64,000 nt of DNA, from contig NZ_CP095488.1 in assembly GCF_023028345.1 (NCBI RefSeq), positions 310,001 through 374,000 on the forward strand, written 5' to 3'. The number at the start of each line of letters is the position of its first letter. The first letter of the stretch is position 1. Shown here in pieces: positions 40,944-50,272 of the stretch. Source of the DNA: Halorientalis marina. GTDB lineage: Archaea; Halobacteriota; Halobacteria; Halobacteriales; Haloarculaceae. The translations under genes were made by a program, and so were the position numbers. The notes below the pieces were generated by a model. That model was not told the DNA's origin. It did not search any database and saw nothing but the letters and a program-made list of their open reading frames with translations.

Positions 40944-41477
40944 ATGTTCCCGCACGCATCGATCCCAGAGTCGGACGTCCACCACCTGTTGAGCAACGCG
41001 CGCCGGCGCGAGACGCTGACGGCACTCTGGCGTCGCCCCGAGGAGACGACCCTGCGGGAGCTGTCGGAACTGATCGCGGCCGGCGAGGCCGGCGTCACGC
41101 CCGCGCCGCGCCCCTTGCGCGAGAGCGTCTACAATGCCCTCAACCAGACACATCTCCCGAAACTCCACGAGTTCGGCCTCATCGAGTACGATCCGGACCG
41201 GAAGCTCGTCCGACCCCGCCCTGAGAGCCACCACCTCCACCGATATATGGACACTGTCAACGGCCTCGGCGTCACCTGGGGAGAGTACTACCGCGCGTTG
41301 GGCATCGGAGGACTCTTTTCCGTCGTTGTGTCACTGGCGGAGGTACCCGGCTTCGACGCGGTCGATCCGCTCGTGTTGGCCAGCGGTTCGCTGGCGCTGT
41401 TCGCGGTCTCGACGGGTTATCAACTCCTGAACGGTCGCGGACGCCGCCTGCGTGGTCGCCTCCGTTCCCGCGAGTGA
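40944..41477 (+). CDS. winged-helix regulator with membrane tail, divergent from the TasA-like operon
   Basis: A 177-residue protein. Residues 10-95 are a DUF7344-type winged helix (LLSNARRRETLTALWRRPEE, TTLRELSELIAAGEAG, VYNALNQTHLPKLHEFGLIE). Two membrane segments follow (YRALGIGGLFSVVVSLAEV and LVLASGSLALFAVSTGYQL). The HTH-plus-two-helix layout is shared with the next gene. Divergent position and operator-like repeats suggest control of the fibre operon. Confidence 0.8.
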   Translation: MFPHASIPESDVHHLLSNARRRETLTALWRRPEETTLRELSELIAAGEAGVTPAPRPLRESVYNALNQTHLPKLHEFGLIEYDPDRKLVRPRPESHHLHRYMDTVNGLGVTWGEYYRALGIGGLFSVVVSLAEVPGFDAVDPLVLASGSLALFAVSTGYQLLNGRGRRLRGRLRSRE

Positions 41478-41507
41478 TCGTAAAGGCAAAACGAGCACGA
41501 AGTACGC

Positions 41508-41531
41508 TATATTTATAATCATGGTGACCAT
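41508..41531 (+). promoter_or_regulatory. TATA box and palindrome before the second regulator
   Basis: TATATTTATAAT at 41508-41519 is followed by ATGGTGACCAT (41521-41531), a palindrome with one central mismatch sitting at the expected transcription start. It may be an autoregulatory operator. Confidence 0.45.
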
Positions 41532-41552
41532 TGGGATGCTAAGGGTGGGTTA

Positions 41553-42206
41553 ATGACAAGTACGCGCGCAACAGAGACAGCAGTGACCGACGAGAACTCG
41601 TTGTCGACGGATTCGATTTTCGAGACCTTGAGCAACAGACGTCGGCGGTACACGCTCCACTATCTGAAACAGACCGGCAAGCCGGTCTCGATACGCGACC
41701 TCTCCGAACAGCTCGCCGCCTGGGAGAACGCCGTCGAACGCGAGCAGGTCAAACCCAAAGAGCGCAAGCGGCTGTACACCGCCTTGCACCAGACCCATCT
41801 ACCCAAGATGGACCAGTTGGGCGCCGTGGAGTACGACAGTGACCGCAGCGTCATAGCGCTGACAGAGACCATCGACCAGTTCGACATCTACTTCGATCTG
41901 GTCGCCGCCGACGACATCCACTGGAGCCAGTTCTACCTCGCTCTGGGCGGCGTAGCGACCGCAATCGTGGCCACCGCGACGCTGGGAATCCAACCGTTCG
42001 CCAGCCTAAGTGGCTTCGGGTACGCCCTCGGAGTCGCGGTGCTGTTCACCGCTGTGGCGGGCTATCACACGTTCCGGGACCGACGCCGGGTCATAGGCTC
42101 GGCCAACACGCCCCCGGAGACGACGTTTTCACCACCGGAGGCAGTGGCGACACCCGCCGGCACCGACACCGCCGCGGATGCGGCCACGGACGCGCTGGAC
42201 GACTGA
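41553..42206 (+). CDS. winged-helix regulator with membrane tail (second)
   Basis: A 217-residue protein. DUF7344-type winged helix at residues 18-105 (IFETLSNRRRRYTLHYLKQT, SIRDLSEQLAAWENAVERE, LYTALHQTHLPKMDQLGAVE), then two membrane helices and a disordered Ala/Thr/Pro tail. Close to the regulator at 40944 in layout and HTH motif (NQTHLPK / HQTHLPK). Probably a partner in control of the surface cluster. Confidence 0.8.
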   Translation: MTSTRATETAVTDENSLSTDSIFETLSNRRRRYTLHYLKQTGKPVSIRDLSEQLAAWENAVEREQVKPKERKRLYTALHQTHLPKMDQLGAVEYDSDRSVIALTETIDQFDIYFDLVAADDIHWSQFYLALGGVATAIVATATLGIQPFASLSGFGYALGVAVLFTAVAGYHTFRDRRRVIGSANTPPETTFSPPEAVATPAGTDTAADAATDALDD

Positions 42207-42297
42207 ACCCCGCTCTCCGGTGTCCCACGGCCCGACCGCGCCGCTCGTCGTTACTGATCGTCAGAAACGTCCGAAGTTTCTCGCCGTTTCGTCGTTT

Positions 42298-42552
42298 TCA
42301 GGCCGCTTCGGCTGTCTTGGTGGGGTCAGTCGCGGTTTCGTCGTCGTCGGCCTCCTCCTCCTCGGTTGCGGCCGCTTCGCTGAGTTCCCTTTCGATCTCC
42401 TTGCGCCCCTTCTTGAACTCCCCGAGCGCCTGACCCGAGGATCGCGCCAGCGCGGGCAGCTTGTTGGCACCGAACAGCAACACTGCGATGCCGAGGATGA
42501 TGAGCAGTTCCGGTCCACCGGGGATCCCCACGAACAGTTGGATCGTGTCCAT
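42298..42552 (-). CDS. tatA: Sec-independent (Tat) protein translocase TatA
   Basis: An 84-residue protein: one N-terminal membrane helix (LLIILGIAVLLFGANKLPAL, ending at the FGxxKLP hinge), then the amphipathic helix ARSSGQALGEFKKGRKEIER and an acidic tail. This is the pore-forming subunit of the twin-arginine translocase. It sits near the cluster whose proteins carry twin-arginine leaders, which is suggestive but Tat genes are general in haloarchaea. Confidence 0.93.
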   Translation of the reverse strand: MDTIQLFVGIPGGPELLIILGIAVLLFGANKLPALARSSGQALGEFKKGRKEIERELSEAAATEEEEADDDETATDPTKTAEAA

Positions 42553-42771
42553 AACTGTACCTGGGCGGCTTAGGGCATCAGTATGACAGCCGTACGTGTC
42601 AACCGGTCATCTGTTCGGTCGCGTCTACGCGAACTCGAACAGCTGATCCGGATTTTGCGGGCCCTTGTTGCACTCATATTGACGCCCGAGCGCGATGCAG
42701 AAAGGACATCGCTTATCGGCTCATATGAGCTTCATTCGAGCGGATCTCGCCAGATCTGGGTTCAGTTGTTG

Positions 42772-43020
42772 TCATCAGTGGCCTCGAAGGTCCCACCCCA
42801 GTCGGGGACCTCGTTCGGGTTGACCTGTCGAACCGAGTGGAGGAACTCTTGACCACCCAGGAGACATCGTCTGCCATCAGGCGTTCTTTGAGCCGGTTAT
42901 CGACGTACTGGGACAAGTTGTACAGAACGGTCGCGATCACCGGCCATGCCCGGTGGCTGAGACAGAGTGCCCCAATAGGCGTTGCTCAATCGTGCAACAA
43001 CGTCCCCAAAATACGAATCA
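42772..43020 (-). pseudogene. C-terminal remnant of a haloarchaeal transposase (frameshifted)
   Basis: In one minus frame WPVIATVLYNLSQYVDNRL and KERLMADDV are read; about 25 bases further a different frame continues as EFLHSVRQVNPNEVPDWGGT and FEATDDNN before a stop at 42772. Together they look like the end of one protein with a frameshift, in the style of haloarchaeal transposase C-termini. The family is not certain. No N-terminal part is present upstream. Confidence 0.45.
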
Positions 43021-43058
43021 ACTGATGATTTCTCCGGAATAGCCCTATCCCGGTCATA

Positions 43059-43117
43059 CCATATGCATTAAGACTGCTAGTCTCAACTAATTTCGGTCCT
43101 TGGAAGTTGAGACTACA
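43059..43117. repeat. dispersed palindromic element, copy 1
   Basis: The block contains CCATATGCATTAAGACTGCT, then TAGTCTCAACT and, after a 16-base loop, AGTTGAGACTA. The arms TAGTCTCAACT/AGTTGAGACTA pair perfectly. It stands 30 bases beyond the PIN-domain gene's stop. Related blocks are at 44071, 51311, 55955 and 63208. Confidence 0.65.
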
Positions 43118-43146
43118 CAGGTTGAGGAGGGTGCAGCATGCGTAGC

Positions 43147-43653
43147 TCACCGGTATTCCGAGATCGACCGATACGGAACGTAGTACCCAATTTCATCGAT
43201 CCAGGTCGACAGCCACTCGTCAGCGGTCGGTTCGTCGATCTTTTCAGCATCAATAGCAGCCAAAAGTACACCGACTGATCCGACGACGGCTACGCCCTGT
43301 TCTTTCGCAAATGACCGGGCGTCATCGTCGTCTGTCAGTAGTCGACCGTCGTGTGCGTCGGCGAGGGCGAATGCTTGTGCTTCCCCTGGATCGAGATGCT
43401 CACCGACAACGGTTTCTCTGTTTGCGACGGTATCCGAGATTGTCACGACTGGGATTTCGTCGTCAAGCGTATCGAGTGCTGACTGGAGATATGGGTGGTT
43501 ATCAACGCCGCGTTTGAGCTCCTCACGAACGACTGGTACCGTACAGATTCCAGAGAGGTCAGCAACTACCCACAGCTGATCGATGTACGCAAAATTCGAG
43601 AGAACAGTCGTGTTCAAGACGCTCGGGTTCGCTGGGAGATTGTTACCTGTCAT
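43147..43653 (-). CDS. PIN-domain toxin (VapC/DUF3368-like)
   Basis: A 168-residue protein. PIN-domain features: start strand LNTTVLSNFAYIDQL with an acidic-position substitution typical of DUF3368 (NTTxLSN), Glu in VREELKRG, Glu in DPGEAQAFALA and Asp in GRLLTDDDDAR near residue 108. It probably cleaves RNA. Its ATG overlaps the stop of the UPF0175 antitoxin gene by 4 bases, forming a type II toxin-antitoxin operon. Confidence 0.85.
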   Translation of the reverse strand: MTGNNLPANPSVLNTTVLSNFAYIDQLWVVADLSGICTVPVVREELKRGVDNHPYLQSALDTLDDEIPVVTISDTVANRETVVGEHLDPGEAQAFALADAHDGRLLTDDDDARSFAKEQGVAVVGSVGVLLAAIDAEKIDEPTADEWLSTWIDEIGYYVPYRSISEYR

Positions 43654-44018
43654 TTAGCACGGGACTCCTCATCAGACGAGTCCTCATCATCGAATTCGAG
43701 TTCGCGTGCTGCCTCCGCTTCGTAGGCCGCATCCTCCTCGTCCGCGAGCCCGAGCCGGAGTTCAACGCCGTGCTCACGGAGAATATCCCGCATCGTCCAG
43801 CGGTCGACATCAGCGAGTCTCGCAGCATCACCGAGCGTAATTCGTTCACGTTCGTAGAGGGCGACTGCAGCAGCGATGCGTTCGTTTTCGTGGTCCTCGA
43901 AGTACTCACGCACGAACTCTCGCAACGCATCGCTCTTTCCCCCGAACACACCAGCCTCGACAGCACCCTCGATGAGCAGGTCGAGATCGTCTGGATAAGA
44001 GCCGGTGATTCGTGCCAT
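43650..44018 (-). CDS. UPF0175-family antitoxin
   Basis: A 122-residue protein starting MARITGSYPDDLDLLIEGAV (ATG 44018). An N-terminal RHH-like part is followed by the UPF0175 signature ALYERERITLGDAARLADVD and RWTMRDILREHGVELRLG, a helix-turn-helix. The acidic C-terminal tail likely binds the toxin. It is first in the coupled pair with the PIN gene. Confidence 0.85.
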   Translation of the reverse strand: MARITGSYPDDLDLLIEGAVEAGVFGGKSDALREFVREYFEDHENERIAAAVALYERERITLGDAARLADVDRWTMRDILREHGVELRLGLADEEDAAYEAEAARELEFDDEDSSDEESRAK

Positions 44019-44070
44019 TGTTCTATCCCAAACCACGTCTTCATACTATTTATGAACTGCGCCAGACTGC

Positions 44071-44128
44071 CATATGCATTGAGACGACCAGTCTCAACTT
44101 CTGGACCGGTGTGGAAGTTGAGACTACA
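44071..44128. repeat. dispersed palindromic element, copy 2, at left side of IS4-type copy 2
   Basis: CATATGCATTGAGACGACCA then GTCTCAACTT, a 12-base loop and GGAAGTTGAGACTACAGC. AGTCTCAACTTC pairs with GGAAGTTGAGACT. It directly precedes the IS4-type left block. Confidence 0.65.
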
Positions 44129-46032
44129 GCGGGTATAGCGGGCCTGTAATGCGCGGTATCGCCCGAATCGATGAGCAGGATCTGCGTTAGATTGCTGTCT
44201 AAACGGCCGTTCTTGTTTTGCAGGCAACTATTCTAGCGGATTTCCAAGACTCCGGATAGTGTCGCCACTCAGACGACGCGCTCTCACGGAGAGAGTTTCG
44301 TTACTATCCGATTCCCGTGTCCTTCTTCACCAGTGTCAGCGTATTATCGGCCGTCACAATGGGCGAATGCTCGTATTCACCGGTCAACTGCACCTGTACC
44401 AGCAGGTCCACAGCCCGCCAAATCGAGTACAGGAGACAGGCGAACGCAAAGTAGAAGAACCGCAGCCCGAAGTGCTTCGAGGTCGTCGCGCCCATGAATC
44501 GTTTAATCGACTTGTAGCCGCTCTCAATCTCCCACCGATACCCGTACTCAGTAAGGAGCCCGCTATTTCGATTCGTCATGAACACCGAATACTGCTGATG
44601 ATCGGTGTGTTCGGAGTTCTCTTTCCGTCGGTAGATCAGCGTCGTCGAGTGCCACTCGTTGTCGCCGAGATGTAGTTTTCGATCAGTCTCGTAGCGGTCC
44701 TTCCCCCGCTTGAGAAGTCGTTTCGCCTGCGCTTTTTCGCTGGTCTGCATCCGCTTCGGCACGACGTAGGACATCCCGCGCTGGCTGAGCATCTCTAGGA
44801 TGTGCTGGCTGTCGAACTCTCTATCCATCAGCACATTATCGACGTGAACGAGGGCCTCTGCCGAGTCCAAGAGGTCCGCGACGATCTCTTTGCGTGTGTC
44901 GCCTTTGCGTACCGGCCGGGCGTCCAGCACAATCGGGACAGCGTTCCCGACTAACTGAACTGTCGCCCACTGGTAGGCGTACTCGTCGGTTTTCTCCTTC
45001 TCCCGATAATCTCGTCTTCGTGCCCAGTTCGGTCCCCAGTGAAAGGATCGTCCTCGGTGATGTCAATAGCGACAATGCCAGCTCGGAAGAACTGCTCAGT
45101 CTCTGCGACACGATGCAAGAGTCGGCCGACTGCCTGTCGATACATCTCCCGCATTTGTTCGATGGAGAGGTCGCGTATATGCTCCCGATGGGCGTGGCCG
45201 AGTGGTGTCCGCTCTCGATTGGATTCGTGGATGAAGCTTCGAGCGCCCTCATTGACGGCGAGGTTCTCTCGAAGCCCGAGATACGTCTGGAGATCCCAGT
45301 AGGCGTTCTCGTGGATCTCGCAGCCCTCGCCTCGGTCCAGTGAGAACGCAGGGAACGCAACATCACTGACTCGCTCAGTAACTGTCTGTACCTGTTTCAG
45401 GATGGTCTGGTCGTCAGGGTCCGAGTCCGTATGCTCGTCACCGTGTCTGCGGCTCTGTCGTTCTGGCTCGCGCGGGACTGTGACGCCCGCGTTTTGGGCT
45501 TTGATGAGGATCGTTCGCGCTGCCGTCTCGACGGTATCTTGGAGTTCAGTAGTGAACCGCTGGTGCCAGCTGCGCCACAGTGTGGACTGATCGGGCACCG
45601 AGTTTAGCCCGATCTGTTCGCAGAGATCGGGATGCTTGGTGAGGTATTCGACGAGGGCGGTTTCGTGGTCCCAGCCATGGCATTCTTTCAACAGGAACAG
45701 GCGAAACAGTGTCTCCATCTCGTAGCTCGTTGAGCCTGCGTACCGGTCGTGGGCATCGAATTGGACGTATGCCAGCGGCACTGCGTGGACGAATGGTTCG
45801 ACGGCCTCGTGATCGTCGTGCTGGAACCATGGTTCCGCAACGAGCCGAACATCCGCTTCCAGCGCTGGGAGGGATGAGCGATCGAATAGCGGGCTCGACT
45901 CGTTGGTGGGCCAGTCGGCGTAGGATCGCTGAGCAATCTCCCGGAAGACAGTACTGCGAGACTCACGTGTCGGGGCCACGGCGGGATGGTGGCGGCGACA
46001 CGCTCAAGTATTCGTCCAACTGCTCAGTACAG
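44112..46032 (-). mobile_element. IS4-superfamily element, copy 2 (frameshifted)
   Basis: The same left block (GGAAGTTGAGACTACAGC, 192 bases past the transposase stop) and right block (CTCAAGTATTCGTCCAACTG) as copy 1. The transposase is interrupted by one base deletion. Ends are approximate. Confidence 0.75.
44304..45979 (-). pseudogene. IS4-superfamily transposase with a 1-base deletion
   Basis: From GTG 45979 the protein aligns with the intact copy (STVFREIAQRSYADWP; DITEDDPFTGDRTGHEDEII) to near base 45005, where GGGAGAAGGAGAAAACCGAC has lost one base. The correct frame resumes (TDEYAYQWATVQLVG) to KKDTGIG at 44304. Total length is 1676 bases against 1677 in intact copies. All catalytic residues survive on either side, but no full protein can be made without shifting. 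Confidence 0.85.
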
Positions 46033-46192
46033 AGGGTAGATACAGCAGTCTGCCACCGTTGAATTCACGTCAAGATTCGCGAACTAACCGCCCGGTGAAT
46101 CTGTGCATTGACTGGTTGATATTGATCGATGTGTGGTGAGTGGAGAGTGGTGACTACATACGAGGGACACTTCGTGTGGGTTTCAGATCGGG

Positions 46193-47566
46193 TTACTGGG
46201 GTGACTCGAACGCGTATGCTGCACCACTATCGTCGCCGTTCGGCTCACTTTCTCCATCGGCACTGATGACGGCAGTCGTACCATCACTAGAGATCCCGAT
46301 CGATGTGCCGAACTTATCATCCTCCCCTGCATTGTCCGGTGTGAGCTTAGCCTGTTGGCTCCAACCATCAGTTGCATCTGTATAGACGTACGCTGCACCC
46401 GTGAATTCGGCTTGGAGTGATGTCCCAACAATCGCGGTCGTACCGTCTCCGGAAATCCCAGCAGCACTCCCGAACTCCTCACCTTGACCACCGTCGTCTG
46501 GTATGAGCTTGGCTTCTTGCTCCCAGGAACCGTTCGTTCTCGAGAATATGTACGCTGACCCCGATCTCTCACCATTCGGTGTCGTATCGCTTGGAATAGT
46601 AACGATGGCTTTCGTTCCGTTGTCTGTCATTTCAACAACGCCCCCAAACTCTTCCCATGCTTCGCCATCGTCAGCTGTGAGTTTCGCCTGTTGTGTCCAG
46701 GAGTCGCCTGAACGCGAAAACACAAATACCGATCCAGCGTTCACTCCGTTGGCATTCGTATCGGAATTGGCACCGATGATTGCAGTCGTACCATCACTCG
46801 ATGTCCCGACTGAGTCGCCGAAATTGCTCACGTCCTCGGGCTGGAGTTTCGCCTGTTGGCTCCATGAATCACCGGAACGGGTAAACATGTACGTGGATCC
46901 GGCGCCGTCATTGTCCGAACTACTGGCGTTGGACGCACCAACGACGGCAATCGAACCGTCACCGGCTATCGAAACCGCACTACCAAACGCGTCATCGTCT
47001 TCGCTGTCGTTCGCTACGAGTTTCGTCTGTTGGTTCCAGGAATCACCTGATTTCGAAAACACATATACTGTGCCCGAACGCTCCCCGTCGGGGTTTCTAT
47101 TCGCATGAGCACCGATAAGAGCGGTCGTGCCGTCGTCCGTAATCGAGACTGAGCTACCGAACCTATCAGCGACCCGCCCGTCATCGGCTGTAAGCTTCGC
47201 TTGTTGGGCCCACGAACCGCTCGAACGTGTAAACACATACACTGACCCCGACTCGGTTCCGTTTGGATCGTCATCATGGAACGCGCTGACGACAGCTGTC
47301 CCACCGGAAGCGGAGACTGAGACCGACCAGCCCAGGAGATCGCCTGGATCACCATCGCTGGCAGTCATCTTCCCGGTTTGTTCGAAAATAGGGGATTCTG
47401 ATTGGCCTGGTTCGGTCGGTGCCTCTGTCGAATTCGGTTCGTCTGTTTGAAATGGCGAATCACTGTCATAACCGTTCCCATCGGAGCCACTACACCCGGC
47501 GAGTGCAGCAACACTACTGGCCCCAAATAGTTGTACGAACCGACGACGTGTCGGATATTGTTTCAT
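46193..47566 (-). CDS. secreted FG-GAP repeat lipoprotein
   Basis: A 457-residue protein. The leader YPTRRRFVQLFGASSVAALA followed by GCSGS is twin-arginine plus lipobox. After a Ser/Thr/Glu linker come seven or so repeats of about 50 residues with the pattern FG.SVSI..DGTTA.IGA ... GS.YVF.RSG.SW.QQAKL, the FG-GAP type that forms a beta-propeller and binds calcium in integrin-like proteins. It is anchored outside the cell. The gene stands alone next to the large surface protein gene, 150 bases apart, on the same strand. Confidence 0.85.
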   Translation of the reverse strand: MKQYPTRRRFVQLFGASSVAALAGCSGSDGNGYDSDSPFQTDEPNSTEAPTEPGQSESPIFEQTGKMTASDGDPGDLLGWSVSVSASGGTAVVSAFHDDDPNGTESGSVYVFTRSSGSWAQQAKLTADDGRVADRFGSSVSITDDGTTALIGAHANRNPDGERSGTVYVFSKSGDSWNQQTKLVANDSEDDDAFGSAVSIAGDGSIAVVGASNASSSDNDGAGSTYMFTRSGDSWSQQAKLQPEDVSNFGDSVGTSSDGTTAIIGANSDTNANGVNAGSVFVFSRSGDSWTQQAKLTADDGEAWEEFGGVVEMTDNGTKAIVTIPSDTTPNGERSGSAYIFSRTNGSWEQEAKLIPDDGGQGEEFGSAAGISGDGTTAIVGTSLQAEFTGAAYVYTDATDGWSQQAKLTPDNAGEDDKFGTSIGISSDGTTAVISADGESEPNGDDSGAAYAFESPQ

Positions 47567-47716
47567 ATAGACGGACCACCTGCTGTTATCAAAAAGATTG
47601 TGAAATCCTGTATTATCATTACAGAATAGAAGAGAATGTGGCAATGAGACTATATTAATTGCACAATCTTTGTAAAGTAGAGCAAACTGATTTTTATCAT
47701 TAGAGTGTAAAAAACT

Positions 47717-50272
47717 TTATCCGTCGTTGTCCCTACGTCGGAGCCACCCAGCTATAACGGCAAGCGTACCAGCGACGCCGGCTGCTCCTGCTGCTATCAT
47801 TCCACCAGATCCGTCAGAGTTCGATCGTTCACCAGTGTCGTCAGTTGTAGTGGTCGATACCTGTGTGGCATTTTTGTTTGCGGCTTCGTTTGCGGGTGCC
47901 AGGGAGCTATCGTCGCCATTTTCGGACACTGTGGCACGGAAGACATGTTCATCTCCGGGTTGGATACGACCAGTATACTGGTCAGCGAGAACCGTTTTGT
48001 CAGGGGTTGTCACCTGGGCGTCTATTGTGTACCCACCCTCACTCTCGCCCGTCAAAACTACCGTGTACTCTCCTGTCGGAGCGGCATATCGGATTCGTCG
48101 TTCTTCAGCCTCGGTGGCAGTGTCACTGACGTGCTCTGCCTGACCACGGGTCAGTTCAGCGCCATCGGGACATTCGACGGTGATACTGGCTGGCGACTGG
48201 ATCTCGAACTGTGCTATCCGTTGGAACAGGGACTCGAATAATGAGGTTAACTCGGCGTTGAGACCTGCCGCGAGGAACTTCCCTGCGTCGACATCTGGAG
48301 ATCTTGGTAATGTGAGAATACGCTGGTAGCCCAGCGACGAGTTCGCCGTTATTCGACTACCACTCGTATCAAATCCGATAAAGCTCATTTTGTCTGGATA
48401 CGCACTGGCTTCATTATTTGGATCATAGACATGAACGAGGATTCCAGAATCGCTCTCTTCGTAATCGTATGCAAGAACCGCATGTCCGCTACTCTGGAAA
48501 CTGTTTCCGAGTGCGACTGGAATTGTTTCTCCAGCATCAATCGCTTCTTGTATTCGCTCGACCTGTCTCTGGTAATCAATAGGGGCGATTTCACTTGGTA
48601 ACCGAAGCACCCGTGTGGACCACCAGAAATCAAAATCAAAATACTGTTGATTATGATACTGATCAATGCTGGTTCCGACAGCGCTGTACATGCCGGTCGG
48701 TTTCTCGATTTCACTTGCAGATGTAGCGTCGGCCGGGATAGATTCAGATTGATTATAAAACTCTCGAGCAGTGTAAATCATCCCAACACAGTGCCCGTTG
48801 GCCGCAGTTCCTTGGTTGACCGAGTGGTACAGGTCGGTCCCGATTGATTTCGCTATCTTGTCTGAAACATCAAATTCATCAACATTCTGAACCCACTGTC
48901 TAACGATCGCTGCTGACTCGTCTTGAGTCACGCTGTCGTGATTGTGGCGTGGTTCAAACGATGCTGTTTGTGGATCTGTCTTCCAGTTTTTGAATCCAAA
49001 CCCGTTGGTAGCCGGTCGAAAGCTTTGGACTGAACCAAGTTTGAATACGCCCGCTGGAAGGGGGCCTCCAAGTATGAGACCTCCATCTTCGGTTTCGTGT
49101 ATCTCAGTTTTCGGATTGGGAAGATCATCTCCTTCATACTCCGTATAGATCTCGTTCCAAAGGATATCTCCCCCAGAATTAACGGCCACCATGCGAGTCC
49201 CAATAGTGTATTCCTCACCATCAATCTCATCGTAATCTCCAGCTGCAACGTAGTGGCCCGCCGAAACTCGGATAATATCATGAAAGCTGAAATCTTCATA
49301 TTCGTCTGCCGGTTCGGACATATCGATAGTTGGATTAAGAACGTGATGCCAGAGAACTCCCTCCTCAGAAACCCGTGCGATGAATCCGGTCCGTTCATCT
49401 TGGCCACCATATGAACTGTCGCTGGTTTCTATGTAGCCACAAACAATCCCCCCAGCAGCGTTCGGCAGGGACGCAATGCCTGTCGCATGAGTGTTCACAT
49501 CTTCAATTCTGAACGACGTCTCCCACGTTTGTTCTTGATTGGTAACAGCACTGATCCACCCTGTTCGAACGTCATTATACGCACCCGGTCTTCTAGCATC
49601 CGTTAATTCCGTTTCGTATTCATGTCCCGCTACGAGAAAACCATCATCTTTGAGAGCGATATCTTTGATATACCGCTGCTCCCCGAGGGTGTATCTGCCT
49701 CTGATATCGAGTTCCGCTCCAAATCGGGCGACCCTGGCAGAGTGTTCTGCGGACACTTCACTTTCCGTCCCACCGACCAGTATCGTTCCATCAGTGTCGG
49801 GTTTCATAACGTGCGCTTGGTCCCACTCTGTGGTTTGCAACCGCTGTCCCTCGTCGTTAATCACGAGTATTCCACCGGGCCATCCTGTGCCTGACGGGAT
49901 ACCCAGAAGGATCTGATCGGATGCTACCCAATGCGCAGAACGGAGTGTTAAATTTTCTCCGATGGGGTAAGTATTGGTCCAGACAAGCGACCCCTGTGAA
50001 TTCAACTTGGCAGCCCACGGTGTCCCACTATTACTGTTTTCAGCTGAGACTCCCGCAAGGATAATCGAACCGTCTGGATTCGTCGTGATCGATTCAACCC
50101 ATTTTGTATCGCCGTCGATGTCTGGTGTGTAATTCCACACGACGTCTAATGGCGTAGGTGAAACCTCTTGTTCTACAGTTACTGTAGGTGAAGAGACACT
50201 ACTGACTCGACTTGGGATGGCAGCTATCCCCAGCAGTGATCCTGACATTGAAAGTAATTGCCGTCGGCGCAA
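47717..50272 (-). CDS. large surface protein: beta-propeller-like repeats plus papain/C39-like domain
   Basis: An 851-residue secreted protein. From TTG 50272 it begins MRRRQLLSMSGSLLGIAAIP, a twin-arginine leader; the next ATG would lose the arginines. Residues 40-430 hold repeats of the type W..SI...PDGSIILAG, with WvN or LWN between, like a beta-propeller. Residues about 480-640 look like a papain/C39-type cysteine peptidase fold: Cys495 in NGHCVGM, His597 in SSGHAVLAYDYEE and Asp617/Asn619 in HVYDPNNEAS. A Ser/Thr/Asp linker and one C-terminal membrane helix (MIAAGAAGVAGTLAVIAGW) with RRR anchor it. Peptidase activity is inferred from spacing only. Confidence 0.75.
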   Translation of the reverse strand: MRRRQLLSMSGSLLGIAAIPSRVSSVSSPTVTVEQEVSPTPLDVVWNYTPDIDGDTKWVESITTNPDGSIILAGVSAENSNSGTPWAAKLNSQGSLVWTNTYPIGENLTLRSAHWVASDQILLGIPSGTGWPGGILVINDEGQRLQTTEWDQAHVMKPDTDGTILVGGTESEVSAEHSARVARFGAELDIRGRYTLGEQRYIKDIALKDDGFLVAGHEYETELTDARRPGAYNDVRTGWISAVTNQEQTWETSFRIEDVNTHATGIASLPNAAGGIVCGYIETSDSSYGGQDERTGFIARVSEEGVLWHHVLNPTIDMSEPADEYEDFSFHDIIRVSAGHYVAAGDYDEIDGEEYTIGTRMVAVNSGGDILWNEIYTEYEGDDLPNPKTEIHETEDGGLILGGPLPAGVFKLGSVQSFRPATNGFGFKNWKTDPQTASFEPRHNHDSVTQDESAAIVRQWVQNVDEFDVSDKIAKSIGTDLYHSVNQGTAANGHCVGMIYTAREFYNQSESIPADATSASEIEKPTGMYSAVGTSIDQYHNQQYFDFDFWWSTRVLRLPSEIAPIDYQRQVERIQEAIDAGETIPVALGNSFQSSGHAVLAYDYEESDSGILVHVYDPNNEASAYPDKMSFIGFDTSGSRITANSSLGYQRILTLPRSPDVDAGKFLAAGLNAELTSLFESLFQRIAQFEIQSPASITVECPDGAELTRGQAEHVSDTATEAEERRIRYAAPTGEYTVVLTGESEGGYTIDAQVTTPDKTVLADQYTGRIQPGDEHVFRATVSENGDDSSLAPANEAANKNATQVSTTTTDDTGERSNSDGSGGMIAAGAAGVAGTLAVIAGWLRRRDNDG

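Noticed and set aside
43059-44128. CRISPR repeats
   Set aside because: The palindromic units are about 1 kb or more apart, not regularly spaced, and no cas gene is seen.
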